Below are positions 33,703 through 41,647 of a stretch of DNA of 64,000 nt, one piece after another. The notes below the pieces were generated by a model, which saw only the letters and a program-made list of their open reading frames with translations, did no database searches and had not been told where the DNA came from. The stretch is from the NCBI GenBank assembly GCA_017463105.1, contig JAFTPU010000001.1, forward strand, positions 62,001 to 126,000, in the 5' to 3' direction. The position numbers were made by a program, and so were the translations under genes. This DNA comes from Clostridia bacterium. Its GTDB lineage: Bacteria > Bacillota > Clostridia > Christensenellales > Borkfalkiaceae. Every line of letters begins with the position of its first letter. Positions within the stretch are counted from its first letter, which is position 1.

Positions 33703-34368
33703 TTAATATCCCTTGCCTTCGATGTCCTGCACCGCTTTTACGACGCGGCTGGTGCCGAGGCGCGACGCGCCGTTATCGAGGAACGCCTGCGCGTCCTCCA
33801 AGCCCGAAATACCGCCCGCGGCTTTCACGAGCACCCTTTCGCCCACGTTTGCGCGCATAAGCTTTACGTCGTCGAGCGTAGCTCCGCCGGTGGAAAAGCC
33901 CGTCGAGGTCTTGATATAATCCGCGCCCGCGTCCGTAACAATCTTGCACATACGCAGTTTTTCGTCCTCGCTCAAAAGACACGTTTCGATGATGACCTTG
34001 AGTATTTTATCCCCGCAAGCGGCTTTGACCGCGCGGATCTCGTCGCATACCTGCCCGTCCTCTTCCGCACGAAGCATGCCGATATTGATCACCATATCGA
34101 TCTCATCCGCGCCGTTTTTTACCGCGTCCTCGGTCTCGAAAACCTTGACGGCGGTGGCGTTGTAGCCGTTCGGAAACCCGATCACCGTACAGATCTTCAG
34201 TTTGTCCCCCACGTACTTTTTTGCCCGTCCGACGTAGCAAGGTGGAATACATACGGAAGCCGTGCCGTATTTCATGCCTTCGTCGCAGATCTTTTTTATC
34301 TGTTCCCACGTCGCCGTCTGCGCCAACAAAGTGTGGTCGCATTTCGATAAAATGTTTTTTACGTTCAT
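33703..34368 (-). CDS. deoC: Deoxyribose-phosphate aldolase
   Basis: 221 residues. Splits deoxyribose 5-phosphate into acetaldehyde and glyceraldehyde 3-phosphate. The Schiff-base lysine lies in [19 protein letters not shown], and CTVIGFPNG and VLVKAAGGI complete the active site. The ATG at 34368 is preferred because GGAG then sits 9 bases upstream; the ATG at 34377 would leave only one base between GGAG and the start. First gene of the deo operon. Confidence 0.94.
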   Translation of the reverse strand: MNVKNILSKCDHTLLAQTATWEQIKKICDEGMKYGTASVCIPPCYVGRAKKYVGDKLKICTVIGFPNGYNATAVKVFETEDAVKNGADEIDMVINIGMLRAEEDGQVCDEIRAVKAACGDKILKVIIETCLLSEDEKLRMCKIVTDAGADYIKTSTGFSTGGATLDDVKLMRANVGERVLVKAAGGISGLEDAQAFLDNGASRLGTSRVVKAVQDIEGKGY

Positions 34369-34405
34369 TTCGATCATTCTCCGTTAAAACGTTTTCTTTT
34401 TTTCT

Positions 34406-34434
34406 ATTATATTCCATTTTTTCCCTCCTGTCAA
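34406..34434 (-). promoter_or_regulatory. Promoter of the deo operon
   Basis: TTGACA (34429-34434), 17 bases, TATAAT (34406-34411) on the - strand, 37 bases before deoC. No operator palindrome was recognised around it. Confidence 0.88.
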
Positions 34435-34553
34435 GGGAAAACCGAATTTTTCCGAAGAGATTTGTTCCTTCGATCGAAATAATCGATTTATCAAGGGCAT
34501 TGTTTGAATTTTTCCGTTTATGAGAAAAAATTTCATATTCTTTTAAAAAATAT

Positions 34554-34582
34554 TTGCAATTTGTCGAATTTTGTGTTATCAT
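34554..34582 (+). promoter_or_regulatory. Rightward promoter with a Spo0A-box-like spacer
   Basis: TTGCAA (34554-34559), 17 bases, TATCAT (34577-34582). The spacer begins with TTTGTCGAA (34560-34568), the core of a Spo0A box, placed where a bound protein would block polymerase. It faces the RDD/ABC genes, opposite to the deo promoter. Confidence 0.5.
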
Positions 34583-34600
34583 AGGAGTTGATAAAAAAGA

Positions 34601-34687
34601 ATGGATCATAGCGCACTGTGCTCGGAACGGGCTTCAAAGAGTAGGCTTCGTTCGGTACAAATAACGTATTTTCCCTCTTCCGAATAA
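34601..34687 (+). CDS. Possible 28-residue small protein or leader peptide
   Basis: ATG at 34601 has AGGAG ten bases upstream and is 18 bases beyond the -10 of the rightward promoter. The 28 codons include two Cys/Ser-rich and Arg-rich stretches and end at TAA 34685-34687. No recognisable domain. Could be a real small gene, a leader peptide for the downstream operon, or chance. Confidence 0.3.
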   Translation: MDHSALCSERASKSRLRSVQITYFPSSE

Positions 34688-34710
34688 AGTTTTTTAAGGT
34701 GGGGAAAACC

Positions 34711-34776
34711 GAAACGCCCGCGGGCGTTTCCGCTGTTTGGATAAAACAGCGTTCGGCGAAAAATTTTCGCGTTTTT
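34711..34776 (+). terminator. Palindrome, hairpin and terminator-like element before the RDD gene
   Basis: Three consecutive structures: a perfect 20-bp palindrome GAAACGCCCG/CGGGCGTTTC (34711-34730); CGCTGTTT with AAACAGCG (34731-34738 with 34744-34751); and GCGAAAA with TTTTCGC (34756-34770) followed by GTTTTTAG. The last could stop transcripts of the small upstream frame; the palindrome could be an operator. Confidence 0.5.
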
Positions 34777-34853
34777 AGCTTACGCATACATTATTATATA
34801 TAGTATATATAGGCGTTGCGGATATTCCGTCAACCGCCGCAAGGAATCGTTTC

Positions 34854-35636
34854 ATGTCTGTCAGTTTGCAAAAAGCCAATTTTTGGAAAAGGATCTCCGC
34901 ATATTTATTCGACCTGATCCTCACGGTGACGTTGGCGGTCGGCTTTGCCACCGTCGTCTCCGCGATCGTCGGGTACGACGCGCACAGCGCAAAGCTCGAA
35001 GGGTATTATGCGCAATACGCGGAAGAATACGGGATCGATCTCGATATTTCGCAGGAAGATTACGACGCGCTTTCCGAGGCGGAAAAGCAAAATTACGAGG
35101 CGGCAAGCGACGCTTTGGCGAAAGATCCGGAAGTGTTAAAGCTGTATAACACGATGTTTTATCTCACGCTCGCGATCCTTGCGATCGGTTTGTTCCTCGC
35201 GATCCTCGCCTTGCATTTCATCGTACCGTTGTTTTTTAAAAACGGACAAACTTTGGGAAAGAAAATATTCGGGGTCGCCGTCATGCGCACGAATTGCGTG
35301 AAGGTATCCAATCCCGTGCTGTTCGTCCGCTCGATCTTGGGGCTTTATACGATCGAAACGATGGTTCCCCTGCTGCTTCTCACTATGATCTATTTCGGCG
35401 CGATCGGCAGCGTAGGATCGATTACGATCGGGTTGATCATGCTTTTGCAGATCGTCGTGATGGCGGTAACGCAGACGAACTCCTCTATCCACGACCTGCT
35501 TTCCGATACGGTGGTCGTCGATTTCGCAAGTCAGAAGATCTTCGATACGGAAGAGGCTCTCATCGCTTATAAGGAAGCGTTGCACGCGCAAGAGGTCGCG
35601 GCGCAAAAGGAACAAGGCAATATATCAAGCGATTGA
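34854..35636 (+). CDS. RDD family membrane protein
   Basis: 260 residues with four membrane helices. The RDD-domain elements are seen: FWKRISAYLFDLI near the N-terminus, NGQTLGKKIFGVAVMR in the middle and SIHDLLSDTVVVD near the end. A polar loop of about 65 residues sits between helices 1 and 2. RDD proteins are poorly understood; some are Na+/H+ antiporters. AAGGAA ribosome binding site. The ABC importer genes follow 41 bases later with no promoter between, so they may be cotranscribed. Confidence 0.85.
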   Translation: MSVSLQKANFWKRISAYLFDLILTVTLAVGFATVVSAIVGYDAHSAKLEGYYAQYAEEYGIDLDISQEDYDALSEAEKQNYEAASDALAKDPEVLKLYNTMFYLTLAILAIGLFLAILALHFIVPLFFKNGQTLGKKIFGVAVMRTNCVKVSNPVLFVRSILGLYTIETMVPLLLLTMIYFGAIGSVGSITIGLIMLLQIVVMAVTQTNSSIHDLLSDTVVVDFASQKIFDTEEALIAYKEALHAQEVAAQKEQGNISSD

Positions 35637-35677
35637 CTTGATCGAATATATCAAACGTAAGACTTTCGGGAGGTCAT

Positions 35678-36781
35678 ATGAAAGTAGAATTACAAAATCT
35701 CACTAAAATTTTCCCCAGCCGGAACAAGAAATCGGGGGAAGAGGTCGTTGCCGTAAACAATTTCACCTTTACGATCCCCGACGGAAAACTCGTCGGTCTT
35801 TTGGGTCCGTCCGGTTGCGGCAAGAGCACGACCCTCTATATGATCAGCGGCTTGCAAAAGCCCACGTCGGGAAAGATCTTTTTCGGCGACGAGGACGTGA
35901 CGGAGCTCACGCCCGAAAACAGAGGGATCGGACTCGTGTTCCAAAACTATGCGCTTTATCCGCATATGACGGTGAAGCAGAATATTCTGTTCCCCTTGCA
36001 GAATTTGAAGGGCAAGGACAGAATGACGAAAGACGAAATGCTTAACCGCGCGTTGGAAGCGGCGAAGCTCGTTCAGATCGACGATCTTATGGACAGAAAG
36101 CCGAGCGAGCTTTCGGGCGGTCAGCAGCAACGCGTCGCCATTGCGCGCGCGCTCGTTAAAATGCCCCGCGTATTGCTTTTGGACGAGCCTTTGTCCAATC
36201 TCGACGCGCGTTTGCGTTTGCAGACCCGCGAGGAGATCAGGCGTATTCAAAAGGAAACGGGCATCACCACGATCTTCGTTACGCACGATCAGGAGGAAGC
36301 GATGAGTATTTCCGACGTGATCGTCGTTATGAAGCTGGGCGTCGTGCAACAGGTGGGAAAACCGCAGGAGATCTACGACGATCCGCATAATCTTTTCGTG
36401 GCGAAATTCCTCGGTACGCCCCCCATCAACGTGTTTACGGGGCGTGTGGAAAACGAAAAGCTGTACATAGGAAACGACGCCGTGCTTGACGTGAAGGGCG
36501 TCGAAGATAAAGACGTATACGTGAGTATCCGTCCCGAAGGGTTCAGCCTCGACGAAAAAGGACCGTTCATTTGCGAGCTTTCCAACGTGGAGATCATGGG
36601 TCGCGACGTGAGCGTGGTATCGAAAAACGAGGCGTCTCTCAATCCCGTGATCCGTTCGATCATCAACGCCGACAACAAAGTGGATATGACCTCCGCTACC
36701 GTGCGTTACACCTTGAAACCGCATAAAGTATTCCTGTTCGATAAGAAAACGGAAGAAAGAATTTATTTCGAGGTGAAATGA
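35678..36781 (+). CDS. ABC importer ATPase, CUT1 (MsmK/UgpC) type
   Basis: 367 residues. Walker A GPSGCGKST (43-51), Q-loop Q89, signature LSGGQQQ (145-151) and Walker B LLLDEP (166-171) are intact; a C-terminal TOBE-type regulatory domain follows residue 240. Energises import by the two permeases downstream; its stop overlaps the first permease start by 4 bases. CUT1 ATPases usually serve oligosaccharides or glycerol phosphates; some relatives serve nucleosides, so the substrate is open. Confidence 0.93.
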   Translation: MKVELQNLTKIFPSRNKKSGEEVVAVNNFTFTIPDGKLVGLLGPSGCGKSTTLYMISGLQKPTSGKIFFGDEDVTELTPENRGIGLVFQNYALYPHMTVKQNILFPLQNLKGKDRMTKDEMLNRALEAAKLVQIDDLMDRKPSELSGGQQQRVAIARALVKMPRVLLLDEPLSNLDARLRLQTREEIRRIQKETGITTIFVTHDQEEAMSISDVIVVMKLGVVQQVGKPQEIYDDPHNLFVAKFLGTPPINVFTGRVENEKLYIGNDAVLDVKGVEDKDVYVSIRPEGFSLDEKGPFICELSNVEIMGRDVSVVSKNEASLNPVIRSIINADNKVDMTSATVRYTLKPHKVFLFDKKTEERIYFEVK

Positions 36782-37827
36782 ATATGTCGAAAGTGCTTAA
36801 CGCTTTAAGATCCGCTTTCGTGGACGGGGTTTGGAAAACCTTTTGCGTAAAGTGGATATGGCAGGGATTTTGCGTAAATCTCGTCTATAAAAAATTCGAT
36901 AAATGGAAGGGCTGGCTGTACCTTGCCCCCGCGATCGTGTTGCTGTTGGTGTTCACCCTGTGGCCTATCGTCAACACCCTCCGCATGGCGTTTCTGAACG
37001 GGTACTCGTCCTTGGGCGAGCTCGGCGGCGAAACGTTCGAATTCGGTATCCAAAACTTTCAAAAGGTCATCACGTACGCGAAATTTACTTCCGCGCTTAA
37101 AAACACGCTGTTGCTTTGCGTGATCACCGTGCCCATTTCCACGATCCTCGCGCTTCTGATCGCCGTTTGTCTGAACGCGATCAAGCCCTTGCAGAAGCTG
37201 TTGCAGACGATCTTCTTTCTGCCCTACGTGACCAACTCGATCGCGATCGGTATGGTCTTTGCCGCCATGTTCAACATCGTCGGCAACAATATCGGCGCGG
37301 AAGCGGAGCTTATCAAGACGGCGGGTATCATCAACAATATCCTCGGCGTATTCGGCGTGAAGCCCGTCAATTGGATCAACGCGGGCTCGAGCTATACGGC
37401 AAACATGACGGTGATGGTCATCTATATCGTATGGAACGCGCTCCCCTTCAAGATCCTCATTTTACTCGGCGGATTGCAGAGCGTCAACAAGCAATATTAC
37501 GAAGCGGCGAAGATCGACGGCACGCCCCGTTGGCGCGTGTTTACGAAGATCACCGTGCCCCTTCTTTCCCCGATGATCGCGTACGTCGTGATCACAGGCT
37601 TTATCGGCGGGTTTAAAGAATATTCGAGTATCGTCGGTATTTTCGGCGACACGATGGGTCCCGTCGGCGATCCCCGCAGGCTCAACACAATGGTCGGTTA
37701 TATTTACGACGCGCTCAGTCAGGATTATCAAGGGCGTGCGAGCGCGGCGGCGCTGATGCTCTTTGCGATCATCTTCGTCGTGACTATGATCAACCTTTAC
37801 GTAAGTAAAAAGAAAACGCATTATTAA
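36778..37827 (+). CDS. ABC importer permease, MalF/UgpA type
   Basis: 349 residues with six core membrane helices and an extra amphipathic N-terminal stretch of about 45 residues. The EAA loop that docks on the ATPase is YYEAAKIDGTPRWRVFTKIT. Large extracellular loop between helices 3 and 4 (GAEAELIKTAGI ... NWINAGSSY). Overlaps the ATPase gene; 12 bases before the second permease. Confidence 0.93.
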   Translation: MNMSKVLNALRSAFVDGVWKTFCVKWIWQGFCVNLVYKKFDKWKGWLYLAPAIVLLLVFTLWPIVNTLRMAFLNGYSSLGELGGETFEFGIQNFQKVITYAKFTSALKNTLLLCVITVPISTILALLIAVCLNAIKPLQKLLQTIFFLPYVTNSIAIGMVFAAMFNIVGNNIGAEAELIKTAGIINNILGVFGVKPVNWINAGSSYTANMTVMVIYIVWNALPFKILILLGGLQSVNKQYYEAAKIDGTPRWRVFTKITVPLLSPMIAYVVITGFIGGFKEYSSIVGIFGDTMGPVGDPRRLNTMVGYIYDALSQDYQGRASAAALMLFAIIFVVTMINLYVSKKKTHY

Positions 37828-37839
37828 GGAGGTACCGTC

Positions 37840-38733
37840 ATGTCGGAAAACGAAGTAAAGATCATGCATGAGCAAGACATGCAAAAGGTATCCTCCAAGC
37901 AAAAAACCGTAAAAATAATCGTGCAGGTAATGCTGTATCTCTTCCTCGGTATCATGGCGCTCGTGATCCTCTTCCCGTTCTATTGGATGTTGATCTCGTC
38001 CGTGAAATCGTTGGATGAATACAACCTTACGGTGCCGACGCTTTTCCCGAAAAAGTTCGTCTTTTACAACTACGTGGAAGCATTCAACGCGGCGAATCTG
38101 GGCAGGCTGTTCCTCAACACCATGTACGTAGGTATCGTGTCGACGCTGTTTTCGCTCGTGATCACCGTGCTTTCGGCGTTCGCGTTTTCCCGTCTCGAGT
38201 TTAAAGGGAAAAACACGCTGTTCGCGATCCTGCTGGCGACGATGATGATCCCCGGCGAGCTGTTCACGATCACCAACTATCAGACGGTAAGTCGGCTCGG
38301 TTGGTTGAACACCTACACCGTTCTGATCGTGCCTTTCCTCGTAAGCGTATTTTACATCTATCTGTTAAAACAGAATTTCATGCAGATACCCAACGAGCTG
38401 TATTTGGCGGCTAAAGTAGACGGTACGACCGACCTCAAATATCTTTGGAAGGTCATGATCCCGCTTGCACTGCCCACCATCATTTCGATCACGATCCTCA
38501 AAATGATGGGCGCATGGAACACGTATATTTGGCCCCGACTCGTTACGACGGACGACGCGTACGAGCTGATCACGAACGGTTTGAGAAACTCGTTCACCGA
38601 CGTTTCGGGCGAAGTGAATTACCCCGTGCAAATGGCGGCGGTAACCCTCGTTTCGACGCCGCTCTTCCTCGTGTTCATTTTCCTGAGAAAATATATCATG
38701 AAGGGCGTTTCGAGAAGCGGTATCAAGGGCTGA
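37840..38733 (+). CDS. ABC importer permease, MalG/UgpE type
   Basis: 297 residues, six membrane helices. EAA loop: LYLAAKVDGTTDLKYLWKVM. AGGAGG lies nine bases before the ATG. Forms the channel together with the preceding permease. A short AT hairpin (AATAATA...TTATTAT) in the gap before the binding-protein gene may adjust expression of the downstream genes. Confidence 0.94.
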   Translation: MSENEVKIMHEQDMQKVSSKQKTVKIIVQVMLYLFLGIMALVILFPFYWMLISSVKSLDEYNLTVPTLFPKKFVFYNYVEAFNAANLGRLFLNTMYVGIVSTLFSLVITVLSAFAFSRLEFKGKNTLFAILLATMMIPGELFTITNYQTVSRLGWLNTYTVLIVPFLVSVFYIYLLKQNFMQIPNELYLAAKVDGTTDLKYLWKVMIPLALPTIISITILKMMGAWNTYIWPRLVTTDDAYELITNGLRNSFTDVSGEVNYPVQMAAVTLVSTPLFLVFIFLRKYIMKGVSRSGIKG

Positions 38734-38783
38734 TCCCCTTTCATCGTCAATAATAAAAATTATTATAAAAGAAGGATAAAACA

Positions 38784-40232
38784 ATGCAAAAAACAGGAAA
38801 GTTCAAAAGAATCATGTGCGCAATCGTCGCTACGCTTTCGCTCGGCACCGCATTCGGCTCGATGACGGCTTGCGGCGGCGGAGGCAAGCAAACCTTTACC
38901 GATCTCGTGATCCCCGAAGGCGGTTACGACGGAAGCGCGGTCACCGTAACGTTCTATCACACGATGGGTCAATCGCTGACGGACGTATTGAATAAGTATA
39001 TCCCCGAGTTTAACAAGCTCTATCCGAACATTACGATCGACCACAAACAGGTGGGCGGCTACGACGACGTACGCGACCAGATCAGTAAAGAACTGACCGC
39101 CGGCAATCAGCCGAATATGTCGTACTGCTATCCCGACCACGTCGCGCTTTACAACATTGCGGGTGCGGTTTGTACCCTCGACGATTTGATCGCAAGCGAC
39201 GTCACCGTAACGAGGGCGGACTCGACGACGGAGGTTCTCGGTCTTACCGACGAACAGATCGCGGACTTCATCCCCGGCTATTACAACGAGGGTAAAGCGT
39301 TCGGCGACAACAAGATGTACACGCTTCCCCTTTATAAATCGACGGAGGTTCTGTATTACGACAAAACGTTCTTTACGGCGAACAACCTCGAAGTTCCCGA
39401 AACGTGGGACGAAATGGAGGCGCTTTGCGCGCAGATCAAGACGATCGACCCGACCTGTATCCCTCTCGGGTACGACTCGGAAGCAAACTGGTTCATCACC
39501 ATGTGCGAACAACTCGGTTCGTCTTATACTTCCGCAACGGGCGATCATTTCCTGTTCGATAACGAAACGAACCGCAATTTCGTGGCGGAATACAGAGAAT
39601 GGTATCAGAAAGGCTACGTGACGACGCAAGAGATCCTCGGCTCGTACACGTCCAGCTTGTTCACCGCGCAAACGGGTACGAGAAGTTATATGTCGATCGG
39701 CTCGTCCGCAGGTGCGACGAAGCAATGCCCTACCCCCAACGACAAGGGCGAATATCCCTTCGAAGTGGGTATCTCCACCATTCCTCAGGTAAACCCCGAA
39801 GCACCGAAGGTAATTTCGCAGGGACCTTCCCTTTGTATCTTCAAAAAGGACAATCCGCAGGAAGTGATCGCTTCGTGGCTGTTCACGAAATATCTCACGA
39901 CCACGGTCGAATTCCAAGCCGACCTCTCTATGGCGTCCGGTTACGTGCCCGTATTGCAGTCCGTTGTGGACGATACGTATTATAAAGCGTTCTTGAACAA
40001 GGCGAACGGCACGAGCTTCATCGCGGCGCTTTCCGCACAGACCTGTATGGATCAAGTGGAAGCGTACTACGTGTCCCCCGCATTCAAGGGCTCGTCCGTT
40101 GCACGTGACGAGGTAGGCGCGCTGATGCAGCGTTGCTTCGTGGAAAGCCCCGAGCTTACGGGCGACGCGGCGGCGACTCTTATCAAAAACGCATTCAAAG
40201 ACGCCGTGGAAGAATGTGAATATCAGGCATAA
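38784..40232 (+). CDS. Extracellular solute-binding lipoprotein of the ABC importer
   Basis: 482 residues. Signal peptide with lipobox MTAC, lipidated Cys30. Fold is that of family 1 binding proteins: VTVTFYHTMGQSLTDVL at the start of the mature protein, YTLPLYKSTEVLYYDKTFF, WDEMEALCAQIK and a C-terminal lobe. It captures the substrate outside the membrane for the two permeases. Followed 21 bases later by the nuclease-like lipoprotein gene, which suggests a link to nucleic-acid breakdown products, though sugars cannot be excluded. Confidence 0.92.
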   Translation: MQKTGKFKRIMCAIVATLSLGTAFGSMTACGGGGKQTFTDLVIPEGGYDGSAVTVTFYHTMGQSLTDVLNKYIPEFNKLYPNITIDHKQVGGYDDVRDQISKELTAGNQPNMSYCYPDHVALYNIAGAVCTLDDLIASDVTVTRADSTTEVLGLTDEQIADFIPGYYNEGKAFGDNKMYTLPLYKSTEVLYYDKTFFTANNLEVPETWDEMEALCAQIKTIDPTCIPLGYDSEANWFITMCEQLGSSYTSATGDHFLFDNETNRNFVAEYREWYQKGYVTTQEILGSYTSSLFTAQTGTRSYMSIGSSAGATKQCPTPNDKGEYPFEVGISTIPQVNPEAPKVISQGPSLCIFKKDNPQEVIASWLFTKYLTTTVEFQADLSMASGYVPVLQSVVDDTYYKAFLNKANGTSFIAALSAQTCMDQVEAYYVSPAFKGSSVARDEVGALMQRCFVESPELTGDAAATLIKNAFKDAVEECEYQA

Positions 40233-40253
40233 TTTATTGCAAGGAGATACGGA

Positions 40254-41603
40254 ATGAAAAAACGTATAGTATCACTGCTTTTGACCGTGCTTGCGGCGTT
40301 CGGATTGCTGGCGGGCTGTAACGACGATTCGTCCTCCTCCCCTTCCATAGAGGAAGTGGATTACGCGGCGTCCGTCACGCTGGATATGAGCTCCGAAACG
40401 CTGAAGCAGGAAGCGACGGTCAAGCTGTATATCGACGGCGACACGACGCATTTCAACGTGCCCGCTTCCATCTCGGACAACGGCGTGCTGAAGGCGAGAT
40501 ATATCGCTATCAACACTCCCGAATCCACGGGTAAGATCGAAGAATGGGGCAAAAAAGCGTCTAACTTTACGAAAAGCAAATTAAAATCCGCAACGTCTAT
40601 CATTTTGGAAACGGACGGCACGGTATGGGACCGCGATTCGACGGGCGACAGACACCTCGTTTGGGTTTGGTACAAGCCCGAAGGGTCGGCAACCTATCGG
40701 AATCTGAACATCGAAATTTTGCAAAACGGTCTTGCGATTGCCTCCAATTCGGAGGGCAACCGTTACGGCGAGGTATGCGGTAAAGCGATCTCGCAAGCGA
40801 CGGCGTTGAAGCTGAACGTGCACTCTACCGAAAAAGACCCCGATTTCTATTACGGCGACGCACAACCCGTCGATTTGAAGGAATTGCGGCTGAACCTCGA
40901 AGCGTACAACGGGACGAAAGTTTCGTTTGAGGGCGTCGTGACCTATCTCAACAACAACGGCGCGTACGTGGAAAACTACGACGAGGAAACGGATATTTGG
41001 TACGGTATGTACGTATATTACGGCTTCTCGCTGAACGCTTTCGGGCAAGAGGTCCTCTTCCCCGGGCATAAGGTCCGCGTGGTGGGCACGGTATCCTATT
41101 ACGAGGCGGGCGATTCGTATCAGGTTTCGGGCGTGGATTATAACGTTCGCAACCCCGACGATCCCAACAGCATGAAAGATCTCGGCGAGGAAGGCGTTGC
41201 TTACTCCCCCGTTTCTTTGGAAACGACGATAGAGAAGTTTAACGGCACGGTCGAAATCGAGCTTCAGGACGAAGACGCTTCCACAACGTATGCTTATGCA
41301 GAGCTTGCCATGCAGAGCTCGATCTCTATGAAAGGACTTCGCGTGGTGGATACGTATACCACGAACAACGGCGGGGATTCGGACGGCGCGATCACGCTTA
41401 CCTGCGAGGACGGCGACGGCAACGAGATCACCGTGCGTACGATCGTTCTGAAGGACGAAAACGGTAAGATCGTCACGGCGGATAAGTTTATGAACAAAAC
41501 CATCGACGTGAAAGGCGTCATCGACTATTTCAAGTCGGAAAATTCCGCTACGGGTAGTTATCAGATCAAAGTGTTTAATATGGAGAACATTACAATTCGT
41601 TAA
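40254..41603 (+). CDS. Surface lipoprotein with thermonuclease (SNase-like) domain
   Basis: 449 residues. Lipobox LLAGC, Cys22. Residues about 50-180 form a staphylococcal-nuclease domain: YIDGDTTHF (D63 = D21 of the S. aureus enzyme), KARYIAINTPES (R82, T88, E90) and TGDRHLVWVW (R133). The metal ligand D40 is replaced by N87, as in some surface members of the family as far as I recall; activity is therefore likely but not certain. It is followed by one or two OB-fold-like modules (about 195-450; FEGVVTYLNNNGAYVE). Predicted to cut DNA or RNA at the cell surface; AAGGAG site, in line with the importer genes. Confidence 0.85.
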   Translation: MKKRIVSLLLTVLAAFGLLAGCNDDSSSSPSIEEVDYAASVTLDMSSETLKQEATVKLYIDGDTTHFNVPASISDNGVLKARYIAINTPESTGKIEEWGKKASNFTKSKLKSATSIILETDGTVWDRDSTGDRHLVWVWYKPEGSATYRNLNIEILQNGLAIASNSEGNRYGEVCGKAISQATALKLNVHSTEKDPDFYYGDAQPVDLKELRLNLEAYNGTKVSFEGVVTYLNNNGAYVENYDEETDIWYGMYVYYGFSLNAFGQEVLFPGHKVRVVGTVSYYEAGDSYQVSGVDYNVRNPDDPNSMKDLGEEGVAYSPVSLETTIEKFNGTVEIELQDEDASTTYAYAELAMQSSISMKGLRVVDTYTTNNGGDSDGAITLTCEDGDGNEITVRTIVLKDENGKIVTADKFMNKTIDVKGVIDYFKSENSATGSYQIKVFNMENITIR

Positions 41604-41647
41604 GAATTGAATGTAAATAAAAAAAATTTATAAGGAAGGAGAAACAA

